In this document: one piece after another, positions 8,576-16,275 of the stretch
Position numbering within the stretch: the first letter of the stretch is position 1
Layout: each line of letters starts with the position of its first letter
DNA from: Streptomyces sp. ISL-87
Lineage (GTDB): Bacteria; Actinomycetota; Actinomycetes; Streptomycetales; Streptomycetaceae
Assembly: GCF_018614095.1 (NCBI RefSeq)
Contig: NZ_JAGGOY010000052.1
Span: forward strand, 1 to 64,000
Direction: 5' to 3'
DNA length: 64,000 nt
The notes under the pieces: generated by a model
Told to the model about the DNA's origin: nothing
Databases searched by the model: none
The model's input: the letters and a program-made list of their open reading frames with translations, nothing else
Program-made: the position numbers and the translations under genes

Positions 8576-8605
8576 TACGGGTACGGGTACGTACCCGTAC
8601 CCGTA
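8576..8605. promoter_or_regulatory. 30-bp perfect palindrome, probable toxin-antitoxin operator
   Basis: TACGGGTACGGGTAC at 8576-8590 is followed at once by its exact reverse complement at 8591-8605. Each arm is itself built from a TACGGG tandem repeat, giving stacked half-sites suited to a ribbon-helix-helix dimer of dimers. It lies just upstream of the antitoxin ribosome site, where repressor binding would block the promoter. Confidence 0.7.
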
Positions 8606-8788
8606 GGCCGGTACGGATCGCCGGCCGCCCATGTCGAGCGCGATCCGCCGGTGCTTGTCCCGGAGGTCGCCTGCACTCTCCTTGACCGGACGCCCACCGG
8701 GCCTGGGTCGGGGAGAGTCAGGAAGCGGCGCCGGATCCCGCTTGAGCGGAACAGGCGGGCCACTTTCGGATCGGCGACGGCAAAGTGA

Positions 8789-8983
8789 TCCCCTCACGAG
8801 CTCCGCCAGCACATCGCGACGGGCCGCGTCCCTGTCACGGCCGACCGTCCTTGGCCCGGCCTTCAGGACGCCCTGCTGCCCGTGCTCCTGGACGACCCGG
8901 CTAACCGGCCCACCGCCACCGAACTCGCCGACACACTGACCGTGAAACCGAATGGGACGCCTATCCGTTCCGACAACCGGTGA
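8789..8983 (+). pseudogene. Remnant of a Ser/Thr protein kinase C-terminus
   Basis: An in-frame stop at 8786-8788 precedes about 64 codons that read ELRQHIATGRVPVTADRPWP, then LLPVLLDDPANRPTATELAD, ending at TGA 8981-8983. The L.DDPANRPTA.EL pattern is the hallmark of subdomain XI of Ser/Thr kinases. No kinase lobe precedes it, so this is a decayed 3' end left by a deletion. The assignment rests on this short motif. Confidence 0.45.
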
Positions 8984-9010
8984 GCGGCACGCCAGCCCCG
9001 CTGGGCACGC

Positions 9011-10246
9011 TCAGCCTCTGCGCTGCACCCATTTCATGAGCCGGGAGAGAGGGCCCCGAGGCGGCGGTAGGAGAGGGGTGGCAGGTGGTACATACGGTGC
9101 GTACGCGGGCCTGGGCGGCACGGGCAAGGGCTGCTGACCCTCCTCTTCCTTCTCCTCCGCCGCGTCTGCCGACGGAGGAGAAGGTTCGGCTGGCGGGGCA
9201 GAGGGGAGCGGGCTCGCCGAGGGCGCCTCTGCTGGTGGGGGCTGCTCGATGGCGTCGGCCACTGGCGCCGGTGGCGGGCGGTGCAGGGCTTCGTAGCGTT
9301 CGCGTGCGAGCCTTCGGGCCGCGGCCCAGCGGGCGCTTTGGGACCGCTCCAGCCGTTCCATGACCTCGTGTGCCTCGCCCGGGTGGAATCCGGCACGGCC
9401 TCTGCGGAGCGTGGACAGGCCGATCGGTACGAGCCCCCACCAGTGGGCCCCCGGCAGCGGGCGAGGGTGGCTGATTCTCCAGTCGTTGCGGCGCCGGGCG
9501 ACGTCGCCGCCCCAGTCCTCCCCGTCAGGCTTGGGTTCGTGGATGAACTCGTGGCCGCCGTAGGGGACGTAGACCGTCGCGCCGTTGACCCAGTAGACGG
9601 CGCCTCCGGCCTCGATGATCTGGAGTTGCTGCTGCGTGGGCCGCACCCGCATGTGCCGCACCGACGCGGTGGCACCTGCGGGGCGTACGGCCTTGTCCCT
9701 GAGGCCCCCCTGCCGGAAGTGGTGCTCGTCTTCGGCGAAGAACCAGACGTGCGTGGCGCCAGAGCCGTAGCGGGCCCGGACAGCCTGCATGCGGCGCTGC
9801 ACGGCGGGATCGTCCAGCGGGCCGTGGGGGCACTCGATCACGAGGACCTGGCCGCCGGCCGTGGCGACGATGACGGCCGGGGGCGAAGCCTCGCCGGGTG
9901 TCTGGGGCTCAGGGCATTCGATCAGGGTCTGCACACCAGGCCACGCCTTCGCCAGGTGGTCGCGGAGGTCGATAACGACCTGGAGGCCGGTCTCGATCTC
10001 TTTCTGCAGACCTGCCCGGGCCGGGCACCCGTCGGCCCCGGACCCGGAACTCTGGCTGTGGGAGAAGCGGGGAGCGTATGCGGAGTGGCTCCCGCTGCGA
10101 CGGGAGAGACCGAGAGGGTGCCCGCAGCTCATGCAGCGGTACCGCCCGGACGACAGGGGACCGGGTGCGAGATGGTCCGCGCTGGCCGGGTCCGGAGTCA
10201 GGGTCACGAGGTGCCCGGTGACGGTGTCTCGCGCGTGCAGGGTCAT
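9011..10246 (-). CDS. CoiA-like competence/nuclease family protein
   Basis: 411 aa. An N-terminal zinc-ribbon-like stretch (RYRCMSCGHPLGLS, followed by RFSHSQ) and a downstream PVIV/ECPHG core (VIVATAGGQVLVIECPHG, THVWFFAEDEHHFR) match CoiA-type proteins, whose core is a restriction-endonuclease-like fold. The last ~110 residues are a Pro/Ala/Glu-rich tail ending in a short basic stretch. On plasmids this family may act in DNA uptake or processing, but biochemical function is not established. It stands alone on the minus strand, next to an acetyltransferase gene. Confidence 0.6.
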   Translation of the reverse strand: MTLHARDTVTGHLVTLTPDPASADHLAPGPLSSGRYRCMSCGHPLGLSRRSGSHSAYAPRFSHSQSSGSGADGCPARAGLQKEIETGLQVVIDLRDHLAKAWPGVQTLIECPEPQTPGEASPPAVIVATAGGQVLVIECPHGPLDDPAVQRRMQAVRARYGSGATHVWFFAEDEHHFRQGGLRDKAVRPAGATASVRHMRVRPTQQQLQIIEAGGAVYWVNGATVYVPYGGHEFIHEPKPDGEDWGGDVARRRNDWRISHPRPLPGAHWWGLVPIGLSTLRRGRAGFHPGEAHEVMERLERSQSARWAAARRLARERYEALHRPPPAPVADAIEQPPPAEAPSASPLPSAPPAEPSPPSADAAEEKEEEGQQPLPVPPRPAYAPYVPPATPLLPPPRGPLSRLMKWVQRRG

Positions 10247-10344
10247 GCCATTGATGATCCACTCTCACACCCGGAGCGGTCAGCCGAATCCGAAGAGCCA
10301 GCGCCTGCCCGCGGGCAGGGGCGCCAGAGTTCAGGGCCCACGCG

Positions 10345-10914
10345 TCAACGGGGCCTGTACCCGCGAGCGGCGCCGGAGATGGCGGAGGGGGCCTTCCAGT
10401 GACGGGCGAGGAGTCCGAAGGTGTAGCTGTCGGTCCATTCGCCGCGGACCAGCACGGCTTCGATGCCATGTCCTTCGCGGCGGAATCCCGTGCGCTCCAG
10501 GACGCGGATGGAGGCGGTGTTGCGGGCGTCGCAGTAGGCCCCGAAGCGGTGCAGGCCCCGGGCGACGAGATGGCCTACGACGGCCTGGACGGCCTCGGTG
10601 GCGTAGCCGTGGCCGTGGTGGGCCGCAGCGAGGGTGAAGCCGATGTCGGCCTGCAGCCGGTTCTCGTGGAGGTTGACGCCGAGATCGCCGATCAGTGTGC
10701 TGTCGGCCTTCAGCTCGATTGCGTACTGGAACCAGCCTGGGTTCTCGGGCTGGGCCTCGGCGTGTCTGCGGACGGTCTCGGCGGCCTCCGCCGGGGTGAG
10801 AGGCGAGGGCCAGACTTGGTAGCGGGCTATGTCCGGGTCGGACCGGTAGGCGCCGAGGGCTGGGGCGTCGTCGGGACGGAAACGTCGAAGCAGCAGGCGC
10901 GGACTCTCGATCAT
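10345..10914 (-). CDS. GNAT N-acetyltransferase (RimJ/RimL-like)
   Basis: 189 aa, the usual family length. It opens with the typical ESPRLLLRRFRPDDAPAL strand and has the acetyl-CoA pyrophosphate loop in HHGHGYATEAVQAV, followed by NTASIRVLERTGFRREG. These enzymes acetylate amino groups on proteins, ribosomal N-termini or small molecules. The substrate cannot be told from sequence, and no neighbour suggests one. Confidence 0.85.
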   Translation of the reverse strand: MIESPRLLLRRFRPDDAPALGAYRSDPDIARYQVWPSPLTPAEAAETVRRHAEAQPENPGWFQYAIELKADSTLIGDLGVNLHENRLQADIGFTLAAAHHGHGYATEAVQAVVGHLVARGLHRFGAYCDARNTASIRVLERTGFRREGHGIEAVLVRGEWTDSYTFGLLARHWKAPSAISGAARGYRPR

Positions 10915-10968
10915 CAGGTCAGCGTGCCACGCGGGTTGAGGGTGTGGGACAGGTGCCGTGAACTGCCG

Positions 10969-11008
10969 CGGCCCCGCCTCCCGGGGTGTGCCGTGGGGGG
11001 CGGGGCCG
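10969..11008 (-). terminator. Terminator downstream of the desaturase-like gene
   Basis: CGGCCCCGCC at 10969-10978 pairs perfectly with GGCGGGGCCG at 10999-11008. The 20-nt loop is itself partly self-complementary. It sits about 15 nt beyond the stop of the minus-strand desaturase gene and before the acetyltransferase start. Confidence 0.55.
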
Positions 11009-11022
11009 TTGTGCGGCGCGGG

Positions 11023-12066
11023 CTATGCGCGGGGCGCGGGCTGGCGGCGGTTGTCGTAGGCCCGAACAGTCAGGGCGCGGTAGTGGCGACGGGCGACGGA
11101 GCCCGGGCCGAGGAACAGGGCCCCCGGTGTGAAGTGCGGGTCGGGCAGGTGCCGTTCGAGGGCGGGCAGGTAGTTCCATCGCACCCCGGGGTGTGCGGAG
11201 TGGGCGTAGTGGTGGAGGTCGCCGTAGGGGAGCCAGGTGGCGGCGGCGAGCGCGGCCAACACACGGTTGTGCGGGTAGAGGCGCAGGCAGCGGCCGGCCT
11301 CGATCTCGGCGGCGGTGCCGGTGCGGTGCTCGGGGTTGAACCAGGTGTGTTCCACCAACAGGCTCCACCAGGCCAGCAGGGGGTAGAGCAGCAGGCGCGG
11401 GATGAGCACCCCGGTGAGGAGGGCCGCCCATCCGCCGGTCAGGTAAGCGGCGGCGAGAACGGCAACCATCGCGGGGGCTGCGGCGTACCGGCCGGGCCGT
11501 GGGCGCAGGTTGGCGGCGAGGGTGGCGGCCGTGGCCCGGACGCCCCGGTCGGTGAGCGGGAACAACAGCGCGGCGGTGAAGGGGAGGCGTGCAACCCCCG
11601 GGCGCAGGCCGGCCTGGGCGAGCTCGGCGAGGTTGGGGTCGGTCGCCAGGGTGGCATTTGGGTGGTGGTCGCGGACATGGCGGCGGCGGCGTAACGCGAC
11701 GGGGGCCAGGCCGAGGGGCAGGTGCGCGCCGAGCTCGGCCAGGACGTGGTTGGCGCGGCGGGTCCGGGCCAGCACCCCGTGCACGGCGTGGTGGCTGATC
11801 TCCTGAAGGTGGCGGAACTGGACGGCGACACCGGCCGCCGCGACCACGGCGCCCAGCAGGCCGTGCGCGGCGAGCAGCCAGTACCCGGCGATCTGCACCC
11901 ACTGCCCGGCCAGAAGGGCGGCCGGAGTCCAGTCGTTGGCCCGGGCGCGCTGGACGGCTATGAGCTGCGCCGCGTTCGCGGTACGGGGACGCCTCAGGCG
12001 GAAGTGGGCCCGGTCGGCCTGGCGCAGCAGGATTCCGGCGGTGAGCAGGGCTAAGGCGAGCAGCAT
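11023..12066 (-). CDS. Membrane fatty acid desaturase-like protein
   Basis: 347 aa from the ATG at 12066; in-frame GTG (12105) and TTG (12120) starts further upstream are possible. Several hydrophobic helices flank three His clusters in the right order for membrane di-iron desaturases/hydroxylases: HLQEISHHAVHG, HVRDHHPN and DLHHYAHSAHP. The enzyme probably desaturates or hydroxylates a lipid or acyl chain at the membrane. A CTAGTGCACTAA element at 12128-12139, matching the operators in front of the nearby gntR gene, lies directly upstream, so repression by that regulator is likely. Confidence 0.7.
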   Translation of the reverse strand: MLLALALLTAGILLRQADRAHFRLRRPRTANAAQLIAVQRARANDWTPAALLAGQWVQIAGYWLLAAHGLLGAVVAAAGVAVQFRHLQEISHHAVHGVLARTRRANHVLAELGAHLPLGLAPVALRRRRHVRDHHPNATLATDPNLAELAQAGLRPGVARLPFTAALLFPLTDRGVRATAATLAANLRPRPGRYAAAPAMVAVLAAAYLTGGWAALLTGVLIPRLLLYPLLAWWSLLVEHTWFNPEHRTGTAAEIEAGRCLRLYPHNRVLAALAAATWLPYGDLHHYAHSAHPGVRWNYLPALERHLPDPHFTPGALFLGPGSVARRHYRALTVRAYDNRRQPAPRA

Positions 12067-12127
12067 GCGGTGGTCCCGTGGTGAGCAGGGGCGGGCATCT
12101 CCCACCCGACGATCACCCAAAGTACAT

Positions 12128-12139
12128 CTAGTGCACTAA
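12128..12139 (-). promoter_or_regulatory. Candidate GntR operator in front of the desaturase gene
   Basis: CTAGTGCACTAA matches 11 of 12 positions of CTAGTnnACTAG, which occurs twice in the gntR promoter region two genes away. It lies 62 bp upstream of the chosen ATG and 8 bp from the most upstream possible start, consistent with a repressor site in the promoter. Confidence 0.5.
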
Positions 12140-12175
12140 TTACGGTGGGGTGAGGGCGGAATCCGCGCCTCGGAA

Positions 12176-12220
12176 CGCGAAAGAGGCGGCCCACCGGTCA
12201 GGTGGGCCGCCTCTTTCGCG
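12176..12220 (-). terminator. Strong terminator hairpin
   Basis: A perfect 20-bp stem (12176-12195 with 12201-12220) closes a 5-nt loop. It starts 13 nt past the stop of the minus-strand membrane-protein gene, and also separates it from the desaturase gene, so that gene is transcribed from its own promoter. Confidence 0.8.
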
Positions 12221-12232
12221 GTGGAAGGACTT

Positions 12233-13138
12233 CTACAAGCCGGCGACCGTTGTGCCGATGCGGTTCTCGTCCCAGGTTCCGGCGTCGAGCATCGGCCGGG
12301 CGGCGGCCTCGTACGCCTGAAGGACGCGCGGCGCGGAGTCGGCGCCGTGGCCCCAGACACTCTCGAAGCGGCCGGCCCAACGGCCGACGCCCTTGAAGTA
12401 CACGCTGGAGCGGCCGCGCTGGTAGTCGGCGTCACCCTGCTCCTCCTCGACCAGGGCAGCGGCCTGGGCGAAGATGACGACGTCGACGGCCTGGTCGGCG
12501 CGCAGCCGGTCGCGGACGGCGAGTCCGCAGGTGACGCCGAGGTCGCGGTGCTGGCCGATCAGGGCGAGCAGGGAAGCGGCGAACTCCTGCTTGGCGAGGT
12601 CGGCGGCGAAAACGATGAACAGGCGGTCGATGCGCCCGCCGGCTTCGGTGAACCGGCGCTGCGCGGCGATGTACTCGCGACGGCTGGTGAGCAGCGTCGG
12701 GTTGGTTGTCAGGTCGGCCGCCAGGATGCGCTGCGGCTGGGCCTGGGCCTCGGTGACCGTGTTCACCAGGAGGGTGGACAGGCGCGGGACCTCGGAGGCG
12801 TACACGCGCAGATGGCCGTCGGCGATCTCGCCGTAGTCGCTGATGAGTTCGGCTTCGAGCTGTGAGCGGACCCGGTCGTAGTACTGGACGTCATCCATGG
12901 CCTTGAGGTTAGTCACCCGGCGCAGCTGAATGTAGGTCCTGCGCGTCCAGTAGTGGCCGAAGGCCAGGATGAGGATGAGCACCGCCTGGACGACGAGCAG
13001 CACCTTCAGGTTGACCCGGTCCATGGCCCAGCCGACGACGGGGACGGCGAACCCGGCGATGGCCAGGACCGCGCCGAGGGCCGGCGAGTTCAGTACGGCG
13101 GTGACCCTGCCGAGCGGACTCGGCTGTGCTGTGGACAT
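12233..13138 (-). CDS. Two-helix membrane protein with a PLD-like cytoplasmic domain
   Basis: 301 aa. Two membrane helices at about residues 20-37 and 45-62 (GAVLAIAGFAVPVVGWAM and LLVVQAVLILILAFGHYW) are followed by a soluble domain. Its AADLTTNPTLLTSRREYIAA, AQRRFTEAGGRIDRLFIV and WDENRIG segments resemble actinobacterial proteins with a phospholipase D-like fold, but I see no HKD catalytic motif. Function unknown. It has its own terminator and a gap of about 130 nt to the gntR gene. Confidence 0.6.
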   Translation of the reverse strand: MSTAQPSPLGRVTAVLNSPALGAVLAIAGFAVPVVGWAMDRVNLKVLLVVQAVLILILAFGHYWTRRTYIQLRRVTNLKAMDDVQYYDRVRSQLEAELISDYGEIADGHLRVYASEVPRLSTLLVNTVTEAQAQPQRILAADLTTNPTLLTSRREYIAAQRRFTEAGGRIDRLFIVFAADLAKQEFAASLLALIGQHRDLGVTCGLAVRDRLRADQAVDVVIFAQAAALVEEEQGDADYQRGRSSVYFKGVGRWAGRFESVWGHGADSAPRVLQAYEAAARPMLDAGTWDENRIGTTVAGL

Positions 13139-13269
13139 CTGGTTCCTCCCCCTGGGCGGGCCCGGTCCGGGCCGCGGGTTTCATGATTCCCGAGGGGCCG
13201 GTGCGGCCTCAAGCGATCGGGGGATTCGCCGTGGTCATCGGCCAGTTCGGTGCACCCGCGGGCACGGTT

Positions 13270-14028
13270 TCAGCCGGTGGGGGTGCCGCTCAAGGCGATG
13301 TCGTAGTCGATGTCCCACCGGTCGGCGGGGATGACCAGGTCGGCGGTCTCCACCGGGCGGTCGTCGCTGTCGAAGTAGGTCCGCTCGATCAGGGTCACAA
13401 GGGAGCCGGCGGCCACGCCGAGCTGCTGGGCCTGGTCGCGGTCGGCCTGGAGGGGCCGGGCCCGTTCCACGACGCGGACCACGACGATGCCCAGGTGCGC
13501 CATCCGCTCCACAACGCTGCGGCCGGCGAAGGGCCCGCCGTCGGGCAGGACCACCGCGCTCTTGCCGGTAATGGCCATCGGCTCCCAGCTGACACTGCTC
13601 ATCGCGGGCCGCTGGTCCTCGTCGAGGAACTCGTACGTGGTGCGTACGCAGTGCTCGCCCGGCTGGATCCCCAGCCGGGCCGCGATGGCGTCGGGGGCGG
13701 GGACTTTGGCGGTGCTCTGGGAGTCCCAGGTGGAGATGCCGGCGGGGGCGAGCGGGGCGCTGGGGTAGCCGGGGGCCGGGCAGCGCAGCATGCGCAGCCG
13801 CTCCTTGGGGGCGCGAACGTAGGTGCCCGCCCCCGGGCGGCCTTCGAGCAGACCCTCGGTGATGAGGAGTTCCTGGGCGCGGCGGATCACGTTCTCGCCG
13901 ACCTGGTACGTCTCGCCGAGGAAGTCCCGGGAGGGGAGGCGGGAGCCGACGGGCCATTCGCCCTCGGCGATCAGCCTGCGGAAGATCTCGGCGACCAGTA
14001 GATAGGGGGCTCGGGTCTTGTCGGACAT
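13270..14028 (-). CDS. GntR/HutC-family transcriptional regulator with UTRA domain
   Basis: 252 aa. The winged helix occupies residues ~8-75 (LLVAEIFRRLIAEGEWPVGS, SRLPSRDFLGETYQVGENVI, GRPGAGTYV). The rest is a UTRA effector-binding domain ending in ETADLVIPADRWDIDYDI. Related regulators control conjugation and metabolism genes on Streptomyces elements and release DNA on binding a small ligand. Repeated CTAGTnnACTAG sites in its upstream region point to autoregulation and to joint control of the divergent dapF operon. The ligand is unknown. Confidence 0.88.
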   Translation of the reverse strand: MSDKTRAPYLLVAEIFRRLIAEGEWPVGSRLPSRDFLGETYQVGENVIRRAQELLITEGLLEGRPGAGTYVRAPKERLRMLRCPAPGYPSAPLAPAGISTWDSQSTAKVPAPDAIAARLGIQPGEHCVRTTYEFLDEDQRPAMSSVSWEPMAITGKSAVVLPDGGPFAGRSVVERMAHLGIVVVRVVERARPLQADRDQAQQLGVAAGSLVTLIERTYFDSDDRPVETADLVIPADRWDIDYDIALSGTPTG

Positions 14029-14048
14029 GGTCTCCCTTACCTGCCGCT

Positions 14049-14069
14049 GTGCTGACCATCGGTCAGCAC
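14049..14069 (-). promoter_or_regulatory. Inverted repeat in the gntR 5' leader
   Basis: GTGCTGACC at 14049-14057 and GGTCAGCAC at 14061-14069 form a perfect 9-bp inverted repeat with a 3-nt centre, about 20 nt before the gntR start. It could be a second operator or an mRNA hairpin that limits translation. Confidence 0.45.
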
Positions 14070-14103
14070 GCTCTCCACGCGTACATGCGAATCGTTTGAC
14101 AAT

Positions 14104-14145
14104 CTAGTCCACTAGCTCAAAACTAGTTGACTAGAAGTGCACTAG
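14104..14145. promoter_or_regulatory. Three-copy operator array between gntR and the dapF operon
   Basis: CTAGTCCACTAG (14104-14115), CTAGTTGACTAG (14123-14134) and a partial AGTGCACTAG (14136-14145) are repeats of CTAGTnnACTAG. They fill the divergent promoter region between the gntR gene and the plus-strand operon starting at 14174. Their spacing of 19 and about 11 bp would let dimers bind side by side. Confidence 0.65.
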
Positions 14146-14173
14146 GTGACTGACGGACGAGTCGGGGCGAGCG

Positions 14174-14425
14174 ATGGACGAACTCTTAGGCGCCGCCACA
14201 GCGGCCATAGCCGCACTCACCGAACTCACCGGCCAGCCACCCGAAACCGCCGAGCAAGACGGTCTCCTGACCCTTCAGGCCGACCCCTCCCGCGTCCCGG
14301 CCGAACACTGGCACCGACTCGTCGCGGTCCTCGAAACCGGCACCTCCTACGGCATGACCACCACCGCCGCCGGCGCGAGCGTCGTCTGGCTGCGCATCGA
14401 GCTGGGAGAGACAACCCGCCCATGA
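14174..14425 (+). CDS. Small hypothetical protein, first gene of the dapF operon
   Basis: 83 aa, acidic, Thr/Ala-rich, no membrane segment. It begins after GGGGCGAGC and its stop overlaps the dapF ATG (ATGA at 14422-14425), so translation is coupled. It lies divergently from gntR, immediately downstream of the CTAGTnnACTAG operators. I do not recognise the family. Confidence 0.65.
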   Translation: MDELLGAATAAIAALTELTGQPPETAEQDGLLTLQADPSRVPAEHWHRLVAVLETGTSYGMTTTAAGASVVWLRIELGETTRP

Positions 14426-15435
14426 ACATCCCGATCGGCATCCCCTTCGCCAAAGGCCACGGCACCGGCAACGACTTCCTCATCCTCGAAGACCCCGGCG
14501 ACGCACTCGACCTCACCCCCGCCGACACCATCCAGCTGTGCGACCGCCGCCGCGGAATAGGAGCCGACGGCGTACTGCGCCTCGTCCGCTGCACCGCTGC
14601 CCCGGAAGCCTTCGCCATGGCCGACCGGGCGCAATGGTTCATGGACTACCGCAACGCGGACGGCTCGCTCGGCGCGATGTGCGGCAACGGCGCCCGCGTC
14701 CTGGCCCGCTACCTCACCGCCACCGGACACCACCCCGGCGGCCCCCTCACACTCGCCACCCGGGCCGGGGTACGCGAACTCCACGTACCGGCTGGAGAAG
14801 ACACCCACCACGGCGACGTCAGCGTCACCATGGGCATTCCAGCCCTTCCCGGACCGGACCGGATCACCGTCACCGTCGGCACACGAAGCTGGCCCGCCCT
14901 CCACGTCGACGTCGGCAACCCGCACGCCGTGGCCTTCGTGGACGACCTCGACCACGCCGGCACCCTCGCCACCGCCCCCGCCGTCACACCGCACAGCGCC
15001 TACCCGCACGGCACAACCGTCGAGTTCGTCCGCGACCTCGGCTCCCGCCACCTGGTGCTCCGCGTCCACGAACGCGGCGTCGGCGAAACCCCCTCCTGCG
15101 GAACGGGCGCCTGCGCCGCGGTCGCGGCAGCACTCCACCGCACGCCCCATCCGGGCGATCCCGTCCGCTACACCGTCGATGCCCCCGGCGGCCGCCTCCT
15201 GGTCGACGTCGCCGCCGACGGAACCATGACACTCACCGGCCCGGCCTACCTCACCGCCCAGGGCACCGTCCGCCTCCACACCTCATGGCCTACGGCCGCC
15301 GCGCAGGGCGAAAGGGGACTCCAGCGGCCCGCCCACGGGGCTTCCACCCCCGCCCTGCTGGCTAGGGCCGACCGCGGCCTCAACCGCCTCAACGGCGAAC
15401 ATGGGCACCAAGGCAAGGCGGAGGCAGACCGGTGA
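14422..15435 (+). CDS. dapF: Diaminopimelate epimerase
   Basis: 337 aa. It converts LL- to meso-diaminopimelate in lysine and peptidoglycan synthesis, or performs a related PLP-independent epimerisation. Both catalytic cysteines are present in the expected contexts: MCGNGARVLARY (near residue 88) and SCGTGACAAVAA (near 226), and the start KGHGTGNDFLIL is typical. The last ~50 residues (from about SWPTAAAQ) form an extra, low-complexity tail beyond the usual end. Being plasmid-borne, coupled to small unknown genes and apparently under a GntR regulator, it is probably a second copy with a specialised role; an amino-acid epimerase for a secondary metabolite is an alternative. Confidence 0.85.
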   Translation: MNIPIGIPFAKGHGTGNDFLILEDPGDALDLTPADTIQLCDRRRGIGADGVLRLVRCTAAPEAFAMADRAQWFMDYRNADGSLGAMCGNGARVLARYLTATGHHPGGPLTLATRAGVRELHVPAGEDTHHGDVSVTMGIPALPGPDRITVTVGTRSWPALHVDVGNPHAVAFVDDLDHAGTLATAPAVTPHSAYPHGTTVEFVRDLGSRHLVLRVHERGVGETPSCGTGACAAVAAALHRTPHPGDPVRYTVDAPGGRLLVDVAADGTMTLTGPAYLTAQGTVRLHTSWPTAAAQGERGLQRPAHGASTPALLARADRGLNRLNGEHGHQGKAEADR

Positions 15436-15650
15436 AGGGCGACGGACACGAGGCCCACCCGCTGATCGGCCGCCTCGTTCGCGACATCGCCTCCGGCACC
15501 GAGGGCCGGCTGATGGCCGTAGTCCAAGAAGACCTCCCCACCCACACCGGCAGCCTCCGCACGACCCGGCGCGCCTACATCCGCCCCACAGCCGGCGGTA
15601 GGGAGCTCCCCACCGCCCTCGCCAACATCGAACCCCTCGGCGCATCCTGA
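15432..15650 (+). CDS. Small hypothetical protein, last gene of the dapF operon
   Basis: 72 aa starting at a GTG that overlaps the dapF stop. It reads as a compact folded protein (LIGRLVRDIASGTEGRLMAV, TTRRAYIRPTAGGREL) similar in feel to small SH3-like proteins of Streptomyces. Function unknown. Confidence 0.6.
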   Translation: MKGDGHEAHPLIGRLVRDIASGTEGRLMAVVQEDLPTHTGSLRTTRRAYIRPTAGGRELPTALANIEPLGAS

Positions 15651-15802
15651 GCCCCGGTAGCCCCTTCATCGGCACTGGCTGACGAGGTTGATGAAGAACA
15701 GCAGCACGGCCAGCAGGGGGCCATGCATGCCATACACGGCCGCAGCTGGCGTTGCGGTCGCCGACGATCTGGAAGAGTTGCTGGACAAGGGCTGAGACGC
15801 AC

Positions 15803-15838
15803 GAGAGGGGCGGAAGGTGTGAACCTTCCGCCCCTCTC
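15803..15838. terminator. Bidirectional terminator between the dapF operon and the winged-helix pair
   Basis: A perfect 16-bp stem (15803-15818 with 15823-15838) closes a GTGA loop. It lies 15 nt past the stop of the minus-strand winged-helix gene and also faces the plus-strand dapF operon. Confidence 0.75.
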
Positions 15839-15852
15839 AGGGTCCAGGGCTT

Positions 15853-16275
15853 CTACGGTGCCGTCGGCACCGGCTTGATGACGCGGCGCCGGCGGGCGTC
15901 GGCATTGCTCACCTTGCGCGGTGCCTGGGCTCGGGCATCTGGGGTGACCGGCGGGTCCGAGAGCGCTGCGACCAGGAGCCGGCGGACGTCGGGGTTCATC
16001 GCGAAGAAGTACCGCGCGTTGATCCGGTAGTACCCCGTGACGTCGTCCCTCAGCAGCAGGCCGAGGAGCAGCAGCCGGCTGAGCGCGTCGTACACAGTGG
16101 ATTCGGAGCTGCCGCAATCCTTGGCAACGGTCTCGACGGGGACCTCGATCGCGCTGAACAGGCCACCGTGTTCTTCTATCCAGGCCAGGACGCTGCGCTG
16201 GCCCGCGGAAAGGTTGAGCGAGTAGAGCGGGGGCGACGCCAGGTCCCGCTCGGGATCGAATGCCGGCATGGTCAT
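15853..16275 (-). CDS. Winged-helix protein, probable replication/partition factor (second of pair)
   Basis: 140 aa. Residues ~18-80 form a winged helix (LSAGQRSVLAWIEEHGGLFS, VPVETVAKDCGSSESTVYDA, LSRLLLLGLL), followed by YYRINARYFFAMNPDVRRLL, a layout also seen in RepL-type initiators, and a basic tail. Its ATG overlaps the stop of the upstream paralogue (ATGA). The pair reads away from an array of hairpin iterons, so they are candidates for origin-binding replication proteins. This role is inferred from position. Confidence 0.6.
   Translation of the reverse strand: MTMPAFDPERDLASPPLYSLNLSAGQRSVLAWIEEHGGLFSAIEVPVETVAKDCGSSESTVYDALSRLLLLGLLLRDDVTGYYRINARYFFAMNPDVRRLLVAALSDPPVTPDARAQAPRKVSNADARRRRVIKPVPTAP

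Noticed and set aside
9281..10402. 373-codon plus-strand frame opposite the CoiA-like gene
   Set aside because: No ribosome site, no domain, low-complexity composition; the minus strand carries a recognisable family pattern.
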